From an uncultured Acidimicrobiales bacterium (GTDB lineage: Bacteria; Actinomycetota; Acidimicrobiia; Acidimicrobiales; CADCTF01), in contig CADCTF010000146.1 in the NCBI GenBank assembly GCA_902805655.1, forward strand, positions 1 to 40,845: a DNA stretch of 40,845 nt, in the 5' to 3' direction. Positions within the stretch are counted from its first letter, which is position 1, and each line of letters opens with the position of its first letter. The notes under the pieces are model-generated. The model had not been told where the DNA came from and made no database searches. It saw only the letters and a list, made by a program, of their open reading frames with translations. A program made the position numbers and the translations under genes. Positions 32,583 to 40,845 of the stretch are shown here, one piece after another.

Positions 32583-34397
32583 TTGAGTGGCCTCGGCGGG
32601 CTGCTGTGCTGGGGGGTCGTCGGCGGCGCGTCCGCCTCGATCCTGGCCAGCGGCACGGGCCGATCGGTGCTGGGCCGGCACCTGCTGCGCTTCGCGCTCG
32701 CAGCGGCATCAGCCGCCACTGCGCTCCTCGCCTGGGCTCTCGTCACCAACGACTTCACCGTGGCCTACGTGGCCGACCAGAGCGCCCGGGAGACGCCACC
32801 CAGCTACCGGCTGGCCGGGCTCTGGGGCGGGATGGAGGGGTCTCTGCTGCTCTGGGTGTGCCTGCTGGCCGGCTGGGGCCTGCTCGCGTCGCGAGCGGCC
32901 CGGCGCCTGGGTCCGGTGGGGGCGGCTCGGGCCGTGCGGGTCAGCAGCGGCGTCGTCCTCGGCTTCGCGCTGCCCCTCGTAACGGTCTCACGCCCGTTCC
33001 GGCGACTGGCCGTACCCGCGCTCGACGGCGGCGGCCTCTCCCCGGTGCTCGAGCACCCGGCGATGCTCTACCACCCTCCACTGCTGTACCTGGGCTACGC
33101 GGCTCTCGTGGTGCCCTTCGTCCTCGCCGTCGCCATGGTCGGCGCCGAAGCCTCTGCAGGTCGGGTGCGCTGGCTCGCCGGCCTGCGCTGGTACGCCCTC
33201 CTCGCGTGGACGCTGCTGACGCTGGGGCTCGCCACGGGGGCCCACTGGGCGTACCAGGAGCTCGGCTGGGGGGGCTTCTGGGCGTGGGACCCAGTGGAGA
33301 ACGCAGCGCTCATCCCGTGGCTCGTGGTCACCGCCCTGTTGCACACCGCCACCGTGGACCAGCGACGGGGGCCTACGAGCCGGGCGACGGTGGGACTGGC
33401 CGTCGCTCCCTTCGTGCTGGCCGCCTTCGGCGCCCTGCTCACCCGCTCGGGAGCAGCCGTGTCCGTCCACGTCTTTGCCGAGGCCCCACGCGTCGGGCTG
33501 GTGCTCCTCGGTGTGCTGCTGGTGCTCGTCGTCACGGCCGTCATCAGCGTGCGACGGCACGCGCCGGGTGCGCGGGCACAAGTTCGACCGGCCGCGGCAC
33601 CGACCGGGCGGCGCGGCGACGCGCTCGTCGCAGCCGGATCGTGGCTCCTCGTCGCGGCGGCCGCGGTGGTGTTCATCGGCACTGCAGTGCCAGTGGTCGA
33701 TGGACTGATCACCGGTGGCAGCCGGGTGATCGACAGCTCGTTCTTCATCCGGTACGCGCTGCCGCCGGCGGCCGCAGCCGTGCTGGTGCTCCTCTGCCTG
33801 CCGGTGGCCTCCCGCCGGCATGTCCGCGTGAGCCGCGCATCGCTTGCCCATGCCGGCATCGTGGTCATCGCGGCCGGCATCTGCAGCTCGGCGTACGCGT
33901 CGTCGACGACCGTCGTCCTGCACAGGGGCGACAGGGTGGACCTGCCCGGCGGCTGGGCGGTCGTCGCCGAGTCGTTCACCGAGGACGGCGAGCCTCGCCG
34001 GGCGGAGCTGGGGGCGGTGGTGCTCGTGGAACGGTCGAGCCGAGAGGTCGGGCGCGTCGAGCCCGAGCTCCACCTCTACGACGGAGCGGCGACACCCCAG
34101 AGCGAGGCGGGGCTGGCGTCGACGCCGTTCGCCGACCTGCTCCTGGTGCCGCAGCGGATCGACCTGAACGCCGGGGCGATCACCTTGAAGGTGCACCACC
34201 GGCCGCTCGCGGCGTGGATCTGGGCCGGCGCCGCCATGCTGGTGGTCGCCGGCTCGGCCCGCCTCATCCGCCGTCGGGCGACGCTCGCCGCTTCCGCTCC
34301 AGCAACCGCTCCACCGTCCCCTCCGGCGCCGGCCTCTCGGGTGGCGGCTCGAGTGGCGGCTCCGGGGGCGCTTCGAGGCCCGCCTCCTGAGGCGTGA
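32583..34397 (+). CDS. ccmF: CcmF/CcsA-type cytochrome c haem lyase
   Basis: 604 residues from a TTG at 32583, with GGGAGG six bases upstream, the best Shine-Dalgarno sequence in the window. It is polytopic. The haem-handling WWD motif is WGGFWAWDPVENA at about 228-240, flanked by His (LEHPAMLYHPPLLYLGY, ALLHTATVD). A C-terminal outside domain (VVLHRGDRVDLPGGWAVVAE) and a last TM helix (AWIWAGAAMLVVAGSA) fit CcmF. It ligates haem to apocytochrome c with CcmE/CcmH in System I, but none of those genes is in view, so it is isolated here. The final 44 residues are Ala/Pro-rich and their DNA is antisense to the end of the next gene. Confidence 0.9.
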   Translation: MSGLGGLLCWGVVGGASASILASGTGRSVLGRHLLRFALAAASAATALLAWALVTNDFTVAYVADQSARETPPSYRLAGLWGGMEGSLLLWVCLLAGWGLLASRAARRLGPVGAARAVRVSSGVVLGFALPLVTVSRPFRRLAVPALDGGGLSPVLEHPAMLYHPPLLYLGYAALVVPFVLAVAMVGAEASAGRVRWLAGLRWYALLAWTLLTLGLATGAHWAYQELGWGGFWAWDPVENAALIPWLVVTALLHTATVDQRRGPTSRATVGLAVAPFVLAAFGALLTRSGAAVSVHVFAEAPRVGLVLLGVLLVLVVTAVISVRRHAPGARAQVRPAAAPTGRRGDALVAAGSWLLVAAAAVVFIGTAVPVVDGLITGGSRVIDSSFFIRYALPPAAAAVLVLLCLPVASRRHVRVSRASLAHAGIVVIAAGICSSAYASSTTVVLHRGDRVDLPGGWAVVAESFTEDGEPRRAELGAVVLVERSSREVGRVEPELHLYDGAATPQSEAGLASTPFADLLLVPQRIDLNAGAITLKVHHRPLAAWIWAGAAMLVVAGSARLIRRRATLAASAPATAPPSPPAPASRVAARVAAPGALRGPPPEA

Positions 34398-37300
34398 TCG
34401 GCGGGCGGTCGGGCGGGGCTGCGCTCCGGCCGCCTGACCCGGCGCCGATCGAAGGAGGTCGCAACGCCGACGCCAAGCGGGCCACGAGCCGCCGTGGCGC
34501 CCACCGCGGCGCGTCCGAACCCGTCGACGGCGGGGCCGCCACGAGACGCAATCGGCGAAGCGCCACGTCGAGGGGCCACAGCATCGCGGCGGCGAGGAGC
34601 AGCCAGCCGGCAAGGGGGATTCGGCCCCGACCCGGCGGCAGCGTTCCGGCCTGGAAGGCCTGTTCCGGCTCGATGCGGCCGCGACCACCCGTCTGGGTCG
34701 ACACCGTGAGGAGCGCGCCCGAGTCCGGCTCACCGGGCTGGTACTCGGACGCATAGGCCTGGCTGACCAAGGCCGTGCCCGCAAAGAGCGTGCCACCGGG
34801 CCCGTCCACCGAGGCGCCCACGCCGTAGGTGCCCGATCGCGTCGCTTCCACCTCCCCGACGAAGCTGGTGCCCGACACGCGTTCGAGCAGGATCTCACTC
34901 GACTGCAGGTCGGGCCCGGCGATCCGCGCCGTCGCCGAAGACCCTTCCGGCCACACGGCCTCGCTGTCGACCACCACGCGGAGCCTGTCGCCCTCCGCAG
35001 TGGCGCGCACAGCGGCGCCGCCGGTGCCTACGGCGGGAAAGGTGTCCTTCACCACGCCGGACCAGAAGGTGGCGAAGCCGCTCCAGTCGATCCAGGCCTG
35101 GGACCACTGCGTCGACGCATCGCTCATCCACGACGCCGCCCGACCCAGTCCGAGCCGCCAGGCCGAGAGCAGCGGGTCGTCATCCTCACCGATGCGCAAC
35201 AGGGTCTGGGCGGTTCCCTTCGGCGTGGTGGCGACATAGCCGAAGAGCGGGGGCGCCGACCGCAGCTCGGCCGTCACCGGCGAGCTGCCGCTCACCCGAG
35301 GGAGGAACTCACCCTCGTTCACGAAGCTGCGCGAGGCGAGCATCGCCTCCTGCTGGAGGATCTGGGGGATCTGGTTGAGGTCGCGACCCGGATAGAAGCG
35401 GCCGCGGCCGGCCAGCGCGATGCGCTCGAGCTCCCGGCTCGATCCCTCGCCCGTGGCCAGCACCGACACGGTGATGCCCTCCTCGGCCAGTGCACGGGCT
35501 TGGTCTTCCAGGCCGGCGAGCCCGCCCGTGCTGGTGAACCCGTCGGTGAACAGGATGATGTGCTTCAGGTTGGCCTTCGCGCTGCGCAGCGCCTCGGCCG
35601 AACGGGCCAGCGCAGGTGCGATGTTCGTGCCCCCCGACGGCTTGATGTCCCGAAGCCCCTTCGTCACCACGTCCTCGGCCGGCAGCTCCTGGAGCGGGAT
35701 CACGAAGCGTTGCTCCGTGTTGAAGGCGAGGACACCGACCTGATCGTTCGCCGACAGCGCCTCGATGGCGCGCGCCGCTCCGGCCCGAGAGATGTCCGTC
35801 TTGTTGACGCCTCCCCCACCGCGGTTCCCGCCGGTCACCATGCCGTTCTCGCCGCCCTCGGCGCAGTGGCACGCCCCCATCGAGCCACTGCTGTCGATGG
35901 CCAGCACCTGAGCGACGGACTGCTTCCGCTTGGGGTCGGTGATCTCGCTGATCACGGGTAGCAACGCCTCGAGCTCGGAGTCGCGGTACCCACCGAGCGC
36001 ATAGGACCGCGCTCCGCCGATGGTGACGAGGCCGCGTCCGAGGTCGCGGGTGGCTGCGCCCAGCGACGCCACCTGGTCGGCGGACAAGGTGCGCACGTCC
36101 ACATCGACCAGCACCGTGGCGGAGTACCCGGCGAGACGCTCGAGAGAGGGAAGCGAGCCGGCCTCCACCACGTCCACCTGCATGCCGGTGGCTCGAAGCC
36201 CCCCGGCCAGCAGCACTCCGGCTTCCGGGGCGCCCTCGGCGACCAGCACACGTGCCGGCCCTTCCACGTCCACGGCCGCGAAGCCCCTGTCGTTGCGGGG
36301 CTGGACGTCCCCCGAGCCGGCCACGTCGAGCTGGAACCGCACCAGCCCGGCCGCCCCCGCCGGCTGGTTCAGGTCGATGGCGTTCTCCCCTGCCACCAGC
36401 TCGACGACCCGCTCCTCGACCACGTCGCCGTCGCGCCTGAGGCTGAGCCGGGCCGGACCGGCCGCGGTGGCGACCACGAGGGCCCGCAGCGGCACCCGTT
36501 CACCCACCCGCGCTCTCGTCGGTGCCTCGAACCGGGCCACCGCCACGTCCGGCCCGGTGGCCCGCCCCACGACGTGCACGTCGACCTGGATCCCTTCCTT
36601 CCGGAGCCTCGCCGCCTCTGCCGCCGCGTCGCCCGCCGTGGCCCGGCCATCGGACACCAGCACGACCCTCCGACGGGCATCCGACGGGAGCACGGCGGCC
36701 GCCAGGCGAAGCGCGCCGGCCACGTCGGTTCGGGAAGCGTCGACCTTCACACCCGGCTGCACCAGGGTCGCCCGTTCTTGCACGGTCAGATCGAGCTTGG
36801 CGTCACCACCGAAGACGGCGACACCGGCCCGGGAGCCCTCCGGCTGCGACGCCAGCGCTTCGCGGGTCCACGCCGTGGCTGCGGCCAACCCGCTCGCCCC
36901 GACGGAGTCGGAGCCATCGAGGAGGAACAGGGTCGCCACGCCACCTCCTGATCTGGGAAGCGCCGCGCCGGCCAGGGCGGCGAGCAGGAGAGCAACGATG
37001 CCGAACCGAACCACCACGCCGGTCCGCCACTGCCGCCGGGGCACGCCGATCGCTCGCCGGCCGACGAGGTGCTCAGCCAGCAGCACCGCCACGACGGCGG
37101 CCACGACCCAGGGGAGCAGCGGCACCTGGCCGGAGCGGCGCCCTCCCGGCGCAGCATCGCTTGGCTCCGGGATCGGCAGCCCGTCGGCCGGTGCCAGCGC
37201 CGACTCGGCGGGGTCTGCGTTCACGGCGAGAACCCGTTCCGGGCGGTCGGCCGTCTCGATGACGTGGAAACCGGGGCGCGTGGACACCAGCGGAGCGGCG

Positions 37301-38823
37301 CCGGCCAGCACCTCCTCCACACCACCTCCAGGCGTGCGGACCCGGACGTCCGTCTGGCCGGTGGGCAGCGCCTGGCCCACACGGAGATCGGTCGGCGCGG
37401 GGCTGGCGCCGGTCAGCTCGCTCACCAGCCGATCAGCGAGAACGGGGAAGGCCACCTGCAGCGGCAGATCGCTGTCAGCCAGCGCGAAGGAGAAGTAGGC
37501 GAAGGGCCGACCGGCACGCGAGCCGCGCACCAGCAGCGGTGTTCGCTCCGACGCAACGAGCACCTCGTCGCCCGGCGCCTCGATCTGCTGGGTCACCGCG
37601 ATGGCGACGTCACTCAGGTCGAGTCCTGCGAGCAGCGCGTCGTCGTTGTGGACGAGGGTGACGGCCGGCCTCTCCACCTCGCCCTTGACGGCCAGCCCGG
37701 GCCCGCCACCTGGGGCCGCGATGCCGAGGTAGGGCGCGCCTGGGTCGGCCGGCACCGCCACCCGGTCGTAGACGGCGAGGTCGAAGCCCGTGGCCACCCT
37801 CGGCTCGGCAGCCCGCTCCATCACCACGCCTGGCAGCGCCGAGAGGAGCCGCTCGAGGAAGACGTTGCCCGGCCCCATCACCAACACCCGAACGGCGCGG
37901 CGACGCCCGGCCACGGCGAAGGCGTGGTCGTCTGCGGCCAGCAGATCCTCGCCCTCGAGAAACGCCTCCACCCGGTCACCCGGCGGAAGCTCGATCTGGC
38001 GCTCCACGACCGAACCGGCTGGGAGCACCACCTCCTGGATCGCGGCGGTGCGCCCATCGACGTCGAGGCGCAGGGACTGGGTCGATGCGGCCCCACCGGT
38101 GTTCCGCAGTGTGACCAACGCCCGCAGGGCGCTGCCCTGTGGCTCCGCGACGAGGCGGGTGATGGCGCGGTTGGTCGAGCGCTCGCCGATGCGCAGGTAG
38201 CGAGAGCCGGCTGGAAGGACCCGCTGCTCGGCGTCGGTGAGCCCGCCGTCGCTCAGCAGCACGACCCCGAGAGGGATGCCAGGTGTCTCCAGGCTGGCGG
38301 CGAGGGTGAAGGCGGCGGCGAAGTCGACCGTCGAGGCGGTGGCGCGCAGGCCGGCGACGACATCGCGGAAGGCACCGGCATCGGGGCTGGCGGACAGGAC
38401 GACGCGCGGCTCTGGCGAAGCGGCGACCACGCTCGCCACACCCCCGGCCGGAAGCTGCCGACGCAGGGCCAGGGCTTGGCGCCGGGCCTCGGCCAAGCGG
38501 TCCGGGGAACCATCGGTTGCCGCCATCGAGCCGGACACGTCGACGACGAAGACGGTGTGCAGGGCGAGCCGTGCATCAGTGGTGCGCACCGGCTGTGCGA
38601 CCGCCACGGCCAACAGCGCGACCGCGAGGAGCTGCAGCACGAGCAGGATGCTCGGCCGGAGCCGCTGCCATGGGACAGCAGAGGAGACAGGTCGGGCCAC
38701 CTGCTCCCACAACCACGTGGAGCTCACGGTGCGGCTCGGTCGACGGGGTCGCAGCACGTGGAGCGCCAGGATCGGCACGGCCAGGGACAGCAGCAGGAGC
38801 CCGGCCGGGTTGGTGAAGCTCAT
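34264..38823 (-). CDS. Giant BatA-like and VWA/glutamine-amidotransferase-like fusion protein
   Basis: 1519 residues. The N-terminus MSFTNPAGLLLLSLAVPILA plus a second TM near 55-78 is the BatA/aerotolerance N-terminal module. VWA 1 follows, with MIDAS VFVVDVSGSM at about 90-99. After Ig-like and amidotransferase-like regions there are TM helices near 571-585 and 604-622. A second VWA-like region has LFLLDGSDSVGAS near 631. A third has VLAIDSSGSMGACHC near 973, nested in an amidotransferase-like fold (LVDVDVRTLSADQ, GLVTIGGARSYALGGY). A last TM lies near 1402-1418, before a Pro-rich tail. The two halves look like two proteins that are usually separate. It overlaps the DUF58 stop by 4 bases (ATGA). 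With MoxR and DUF58 upstream it is probably a membrane assembly; the client is unknown. The 3' end overlaps ccmF by 134 bases. Confidence 0.88.
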   Translation of the reverse strand: MSFTNPAGLLLLSLAVPILALHVLRPRRPSRTVSSTWLWEQVARPVSSAVPWQRLRPSILLVLQLLAVALLAVAVAQPVRTTDARLALHTVFVVDVSGSMAATDGSPDRLAEARRQALALRRQLPAGGVASVVAASPEPRVVLSASPDAGAFRDVVAGLRATASTVDFAAAFTLAASLETPGIPLGVVLLSDGGLTDAEQRVLPAGSRYLRIGERSTNRAITRLVAEPQGSALRALVTLRNTGGAASTQSLRLDVDGRTAAIQEVVLPAGSVVERQIELPPGDRVEAFLEGEDLLAADDHAFAVAGRRRAVRVLVMGPGNVFLERLLSALPGVVMERAAEPRVATGFDLAVYDRVAVPADPGAPYLGIAAPGGGPGLAVKGEVERPAVTLVHNDDALLAGLDLSDVAIAVTQQIEAPGDEVLVASERTPLLVRGSRAGRPFAYFSFALADSDLPLQVAFPVLADRLVSELTGASPAPTDLRVGQALPTGQTDVRVRTPGGGVEEVLAGAAPLVSTRPGFHVIETADRPERVLAVNADPAESALAPADGLPIPEPSDAAPGGRRSGQVPLLPWVVAAVVAVLLAEHLVGRRAIGVPRRQWRTGVVVRFGIVALLLAALAGAALPRSGGGVATLFLLDGSDSVGASGLAAATAWTREALASQPEGSRAGVAVFGGDAKLDLTVQERATLVQPGVKVDASRTDVAGALRLAAAVLPSDARRRVVLVSDGRATAGDAAAEAARLRKEGIQVDVHVVGRATGPDVAVARFEAPTRARVGERVPLRALVVATAAGPARLSLRRDGDVVEERVVELVAGENAIDLNQPAGAAGLVRFQLDVAGSGDVQPRNDRGFAAVDVEGPARVLVAEGAPEAGVLLAGGLRATGMQVDVVEAGSLPSLERLAGYSATVLVDVDVRTLSADQVASLGAATRDLGRGLVTIGGARSYALGGYRDSELEALLPVISEITDPKRKQSVAQVLAIDSSGSMGACHCAEGGENGMVTGGNRGGGGVNKTDISRAGAARAIEALSANDQVGVLAFNTEQRFVIPLQELPAEDVVTKGLRDIKPSGGTNIAPALARSAEALRSAKANLKHIILFTDGFTSTGGLAGLEDQARALAEEGITVSVLATGEGSSRELERIALAGRGRFYPGRDLNQIPQILQQEAMLASRSFVNEGEFLPRVSGSSPVTAELRSAPPLFGYVATTPKGTAQTLLRIGEDDDPLLSAWRLGLGRAASWMSDASTQWSQAWIDWSGFATFWSGVVKDTFPAVGTGGAAVRATAEGDRLRVVVDSEAVWPEGSSATARIAGPDLQSSEILLERVSGTSFVGEVEATRSGTYGVGASVDGPGGTLFAGTALVSQAYASEYQPGEPDSGALLTVSTQTGGRGRIEPEQAFQAGTLPPGRGRIPLAGWLLLAAAMLWPLDVALRRLRLVAAPPSTGSDAPRWAPRRLVARLASALRPPSIGAGSGGRSAAPPDRPPITPQEAGLEAPPEPPLEPPPERPAPEGTVERLLERKRRASPDGG

Positions 38824-39686
38824 CGCAACACCCCGGCGCGCCGCCACGACCCGAGCAGGACCGGTTCGATGTCCGCATCGCTCGCCACACGGAGGTAGTC
38901 GACACCCGCCGATCGGCAACGGAGCTCGACGGCGTCCGCCCAGCGCAGGAAGGTGCGCTCGTAGGCCCGTACCGAGTCGGCCGACAGGCTGACGGCGACG
39001 CGCCTCCCCGTCTCACTGTCCACCAGCTCCACGTCACCTTCGAGTGGCGGGTGCAGATCCTCCTCGGCCAGCACGTGCACGACCGTGACGTCACCTCCCC
39101 GGGCTGGCAACCGGGTGAGGCCGGCCTCCCACTCGGGCGTCAGAAGGTCGGACAGCACGACGGTGAGACCGGGCGGTCCCGGACGGCTCAGCAGCTGGGT
39201 GGCCGCTGCCGCGAAGCGCGTGTCCCCGGTGGCCACGAGTGCCTCCAGCCGGGCGAAGAGCGCTGGTGCCGCCCCCCGGCCGACGAACCGGGCGGGGGGC
39301 CGATCGAGCGGGAAGGTGTGCACGGTCACAGCGTCACGGCGCACGAGCGCCACGAACCCGAGCGCGGCGGCGAGGCGGGCGGCCTGGCGCAGCTTGCCGC
39401 CTTCGGCCATCGAAGCCGAGGTGTCGACCAGCAGCCGCAGGTGCAGGTCGTCCTCGGCCTCGAAGAGCTTGATGAGCACCACGTCGAGCCGAGCCAGCAG
39501 GTGGTAGTCGATGCGACGGAAGTCGTCGCCCGGGTGGTACTCGCGGAAGTCGGCGAAGTCGAGCGAGGACCCATGCCGCGGAGAGCGGTGCTCTCCGGCC
39601 AGCTGTCCGGCCAGGCGGCGCCGGCTCCGCAGCTGGAGGCTCTCGAGCCGGCCGAGCAGGGCAGGGTCGAGCAACGGCGGAGCCAT
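38820..39686 (-). CDS. DUF58 domain protein (VWA-like, MoxR-associated)
   Basis: 288 residues from ATG 39686. The DUF58 signature DFREYHPGDDFRRIDYHLLA is at about 46-65, followed by a VWA-like strand with LLVDTSASMAEG (DxSxS) near 88. Length and order match the common MoxR-DUF58-BatA operon type. No transmembrane segment is visible, so it is cytoplasmic. It follows the MoxR stop by 16 bases and overlaps the giant VWA gene by 4. In-frame codons upstream of 39686 fall inside the MoxR gene and lack the family N-terminus. Confidence 0.92.
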   Translation of the reverse strand: MAPPLLDPALLGRLESLQLRSRRRLAGQLAGEHRSPRHGSSLDFADFREYHPGDDFRRIDYHLLARLDVVLIKLFEAEDDLHLRLLVDTSASMAEGGKLRQAARLAAALGFVALVRRDAVTVHTFPLDRPPARFVGRGAAPALFARLEALVATGDTRFAAAATQLLSRPGPPGLTVVLSDLLTPEWEAGLTRLPARGGDVTVVHVLAEEDLHPPLEGDVELVDSETGRRVAVSLSADSVRAYERTFLRWADAVELRCRSAGVDYLRVASDADIEPVLLGSWRRAGVLR

Positions 39687-39702
39687 GGCTATCGGCCGGG
39701 CA

Positions 39703-40718
<1,016 letters not shown>

Positions 40719-40722
<4 letters not shown>

Positions 40723-40845
40723 GGTGCTTCGCCCAGCGAGTCGAAGTAGGTGCGCACGAGGCCCCGGACCGACGGAGGGATGTCGCTGCGATCGAGTGCC
40801 GTGCTGGCTTCCGCCGAGTAGCGCGGCAGCACGTCCCGCAACGGC
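40719..40845 (-). CDS. 3' end of a gene upstream of MoxR (partial)
   Basis: The last 42 codons are visible, ending in TGA that overlaps the MoxR start by 4 bases (ATGA). The residues PLRDVLPRYSAEASTALDRS and PPSVRGLVRTYFDSLG are similar to the C-terminal ends of membrane proteins found directly before MoxR in such operons. The main part is outside the window, so I give no function. Confidence 0.7.

Noticed and set aside
32557-32586. Nine-codon frame (GTG...TGA, MTRSQGGSG) overlapping the TTG of the ccmF-type gene
   Set aside because: Could be a leader peptide, but it is too short and has no regulatory structure; the GGGAGG inside it is better read as the ribosome site for ccmF.

Overview
The window is about 70% G+C and almost fully coding; no intergenic stretch exceeds about 115 bases. 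From about 11.3 kb to 32.5 kb on the minus strand it carries tig-clpP-clpX-(valS-like)-folC-ndk-mreBCD-PBP2-rodA-radical SAM pair-RNase E/G-rplU-rpmA-obg-proB. From memory this is the conserved order seen in Streptomyces and other Actinomycetota, so the source is a rod-shaped high-G+C actinobacterium. An Acidimicrobiia-like lineage is my guess from the protein flavour and is not proven. Many start codons are GTG or TTG, and several lie 6-11 bases behind a TANNNT hexamer, as expected for leaderless or near-leaderless mRNAs.

Layout. (1) 1-2160, minus: a MoxR ATPase and a CoxE-type VWA protein cut by the window edge, preceded by a palindrome that could be a TetR-type operator over the promoter. 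(2) 2225-3478, minus: proA. (3) 3536-9359, plus: a compact five-gene operon of a CbbX/SpoVK-type AAA+ ATPase, two related substrate-binding-protein-like proteins (the second a lipoprotein fused to a VWA domain), a membrane-anchored coiled-coil protein and PspA. I read it as a candidate envelope-stress system. (4) 9380-11296, minus: a Baeyer-Villiger-type flavin monooxygenase whose frame is cut by an in-frame TAG 39 codons before its natural end. Blocks 3 and 4 separate proA from proB, which are usually adjacent. (5) 11348-17435, minus: proB, obg, rpmA, rplU, a small membrane protein, RNase E/G and a DUF2344 protein. (6) 17432-24906, minus: a B12-binding-type radical SAM protein and the elongasome genes rodA, PBP2, mreD, mreC and mreB, with overlapping or nearly abutting ends. 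(7) 24999-28476, minus: ndk, folC and, in the slot where valS normally sits, a shortened valyl-tRNA synthetase-like protein without HIGH, KMSKS or recognisable editing residues. (8) 28537-32471, minus: a repeat-containing helical protein, clpX, a single clpP and tig. (9) 32583-34397, plus: a CcmF-type haem lyase whose 3' end overlaps the next gene tail-to-tail by 134 bases. (10) 34264-40845, minus: a 1519-residue fusion with three VWA-like regions, a DUF58 protein, a second MoxR ATPase and the end of a further gene.

The window therefore holds three separate AAA+ ATPase/VWA pairings (MoxR-CoxE; CbbX-like with SBP-VWA and PspA; MoxR-DUF58-giant VWA) woven into an otherwise ordinary translation, protein quality control and cell-wall block. 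The most novel items are the decayed ValRS-like protein in the valS position and the five-gene SBP/VWA/PspA operon. No rRNA, tRNA, CRISPR array, insertion sequence or integrase was recognised.
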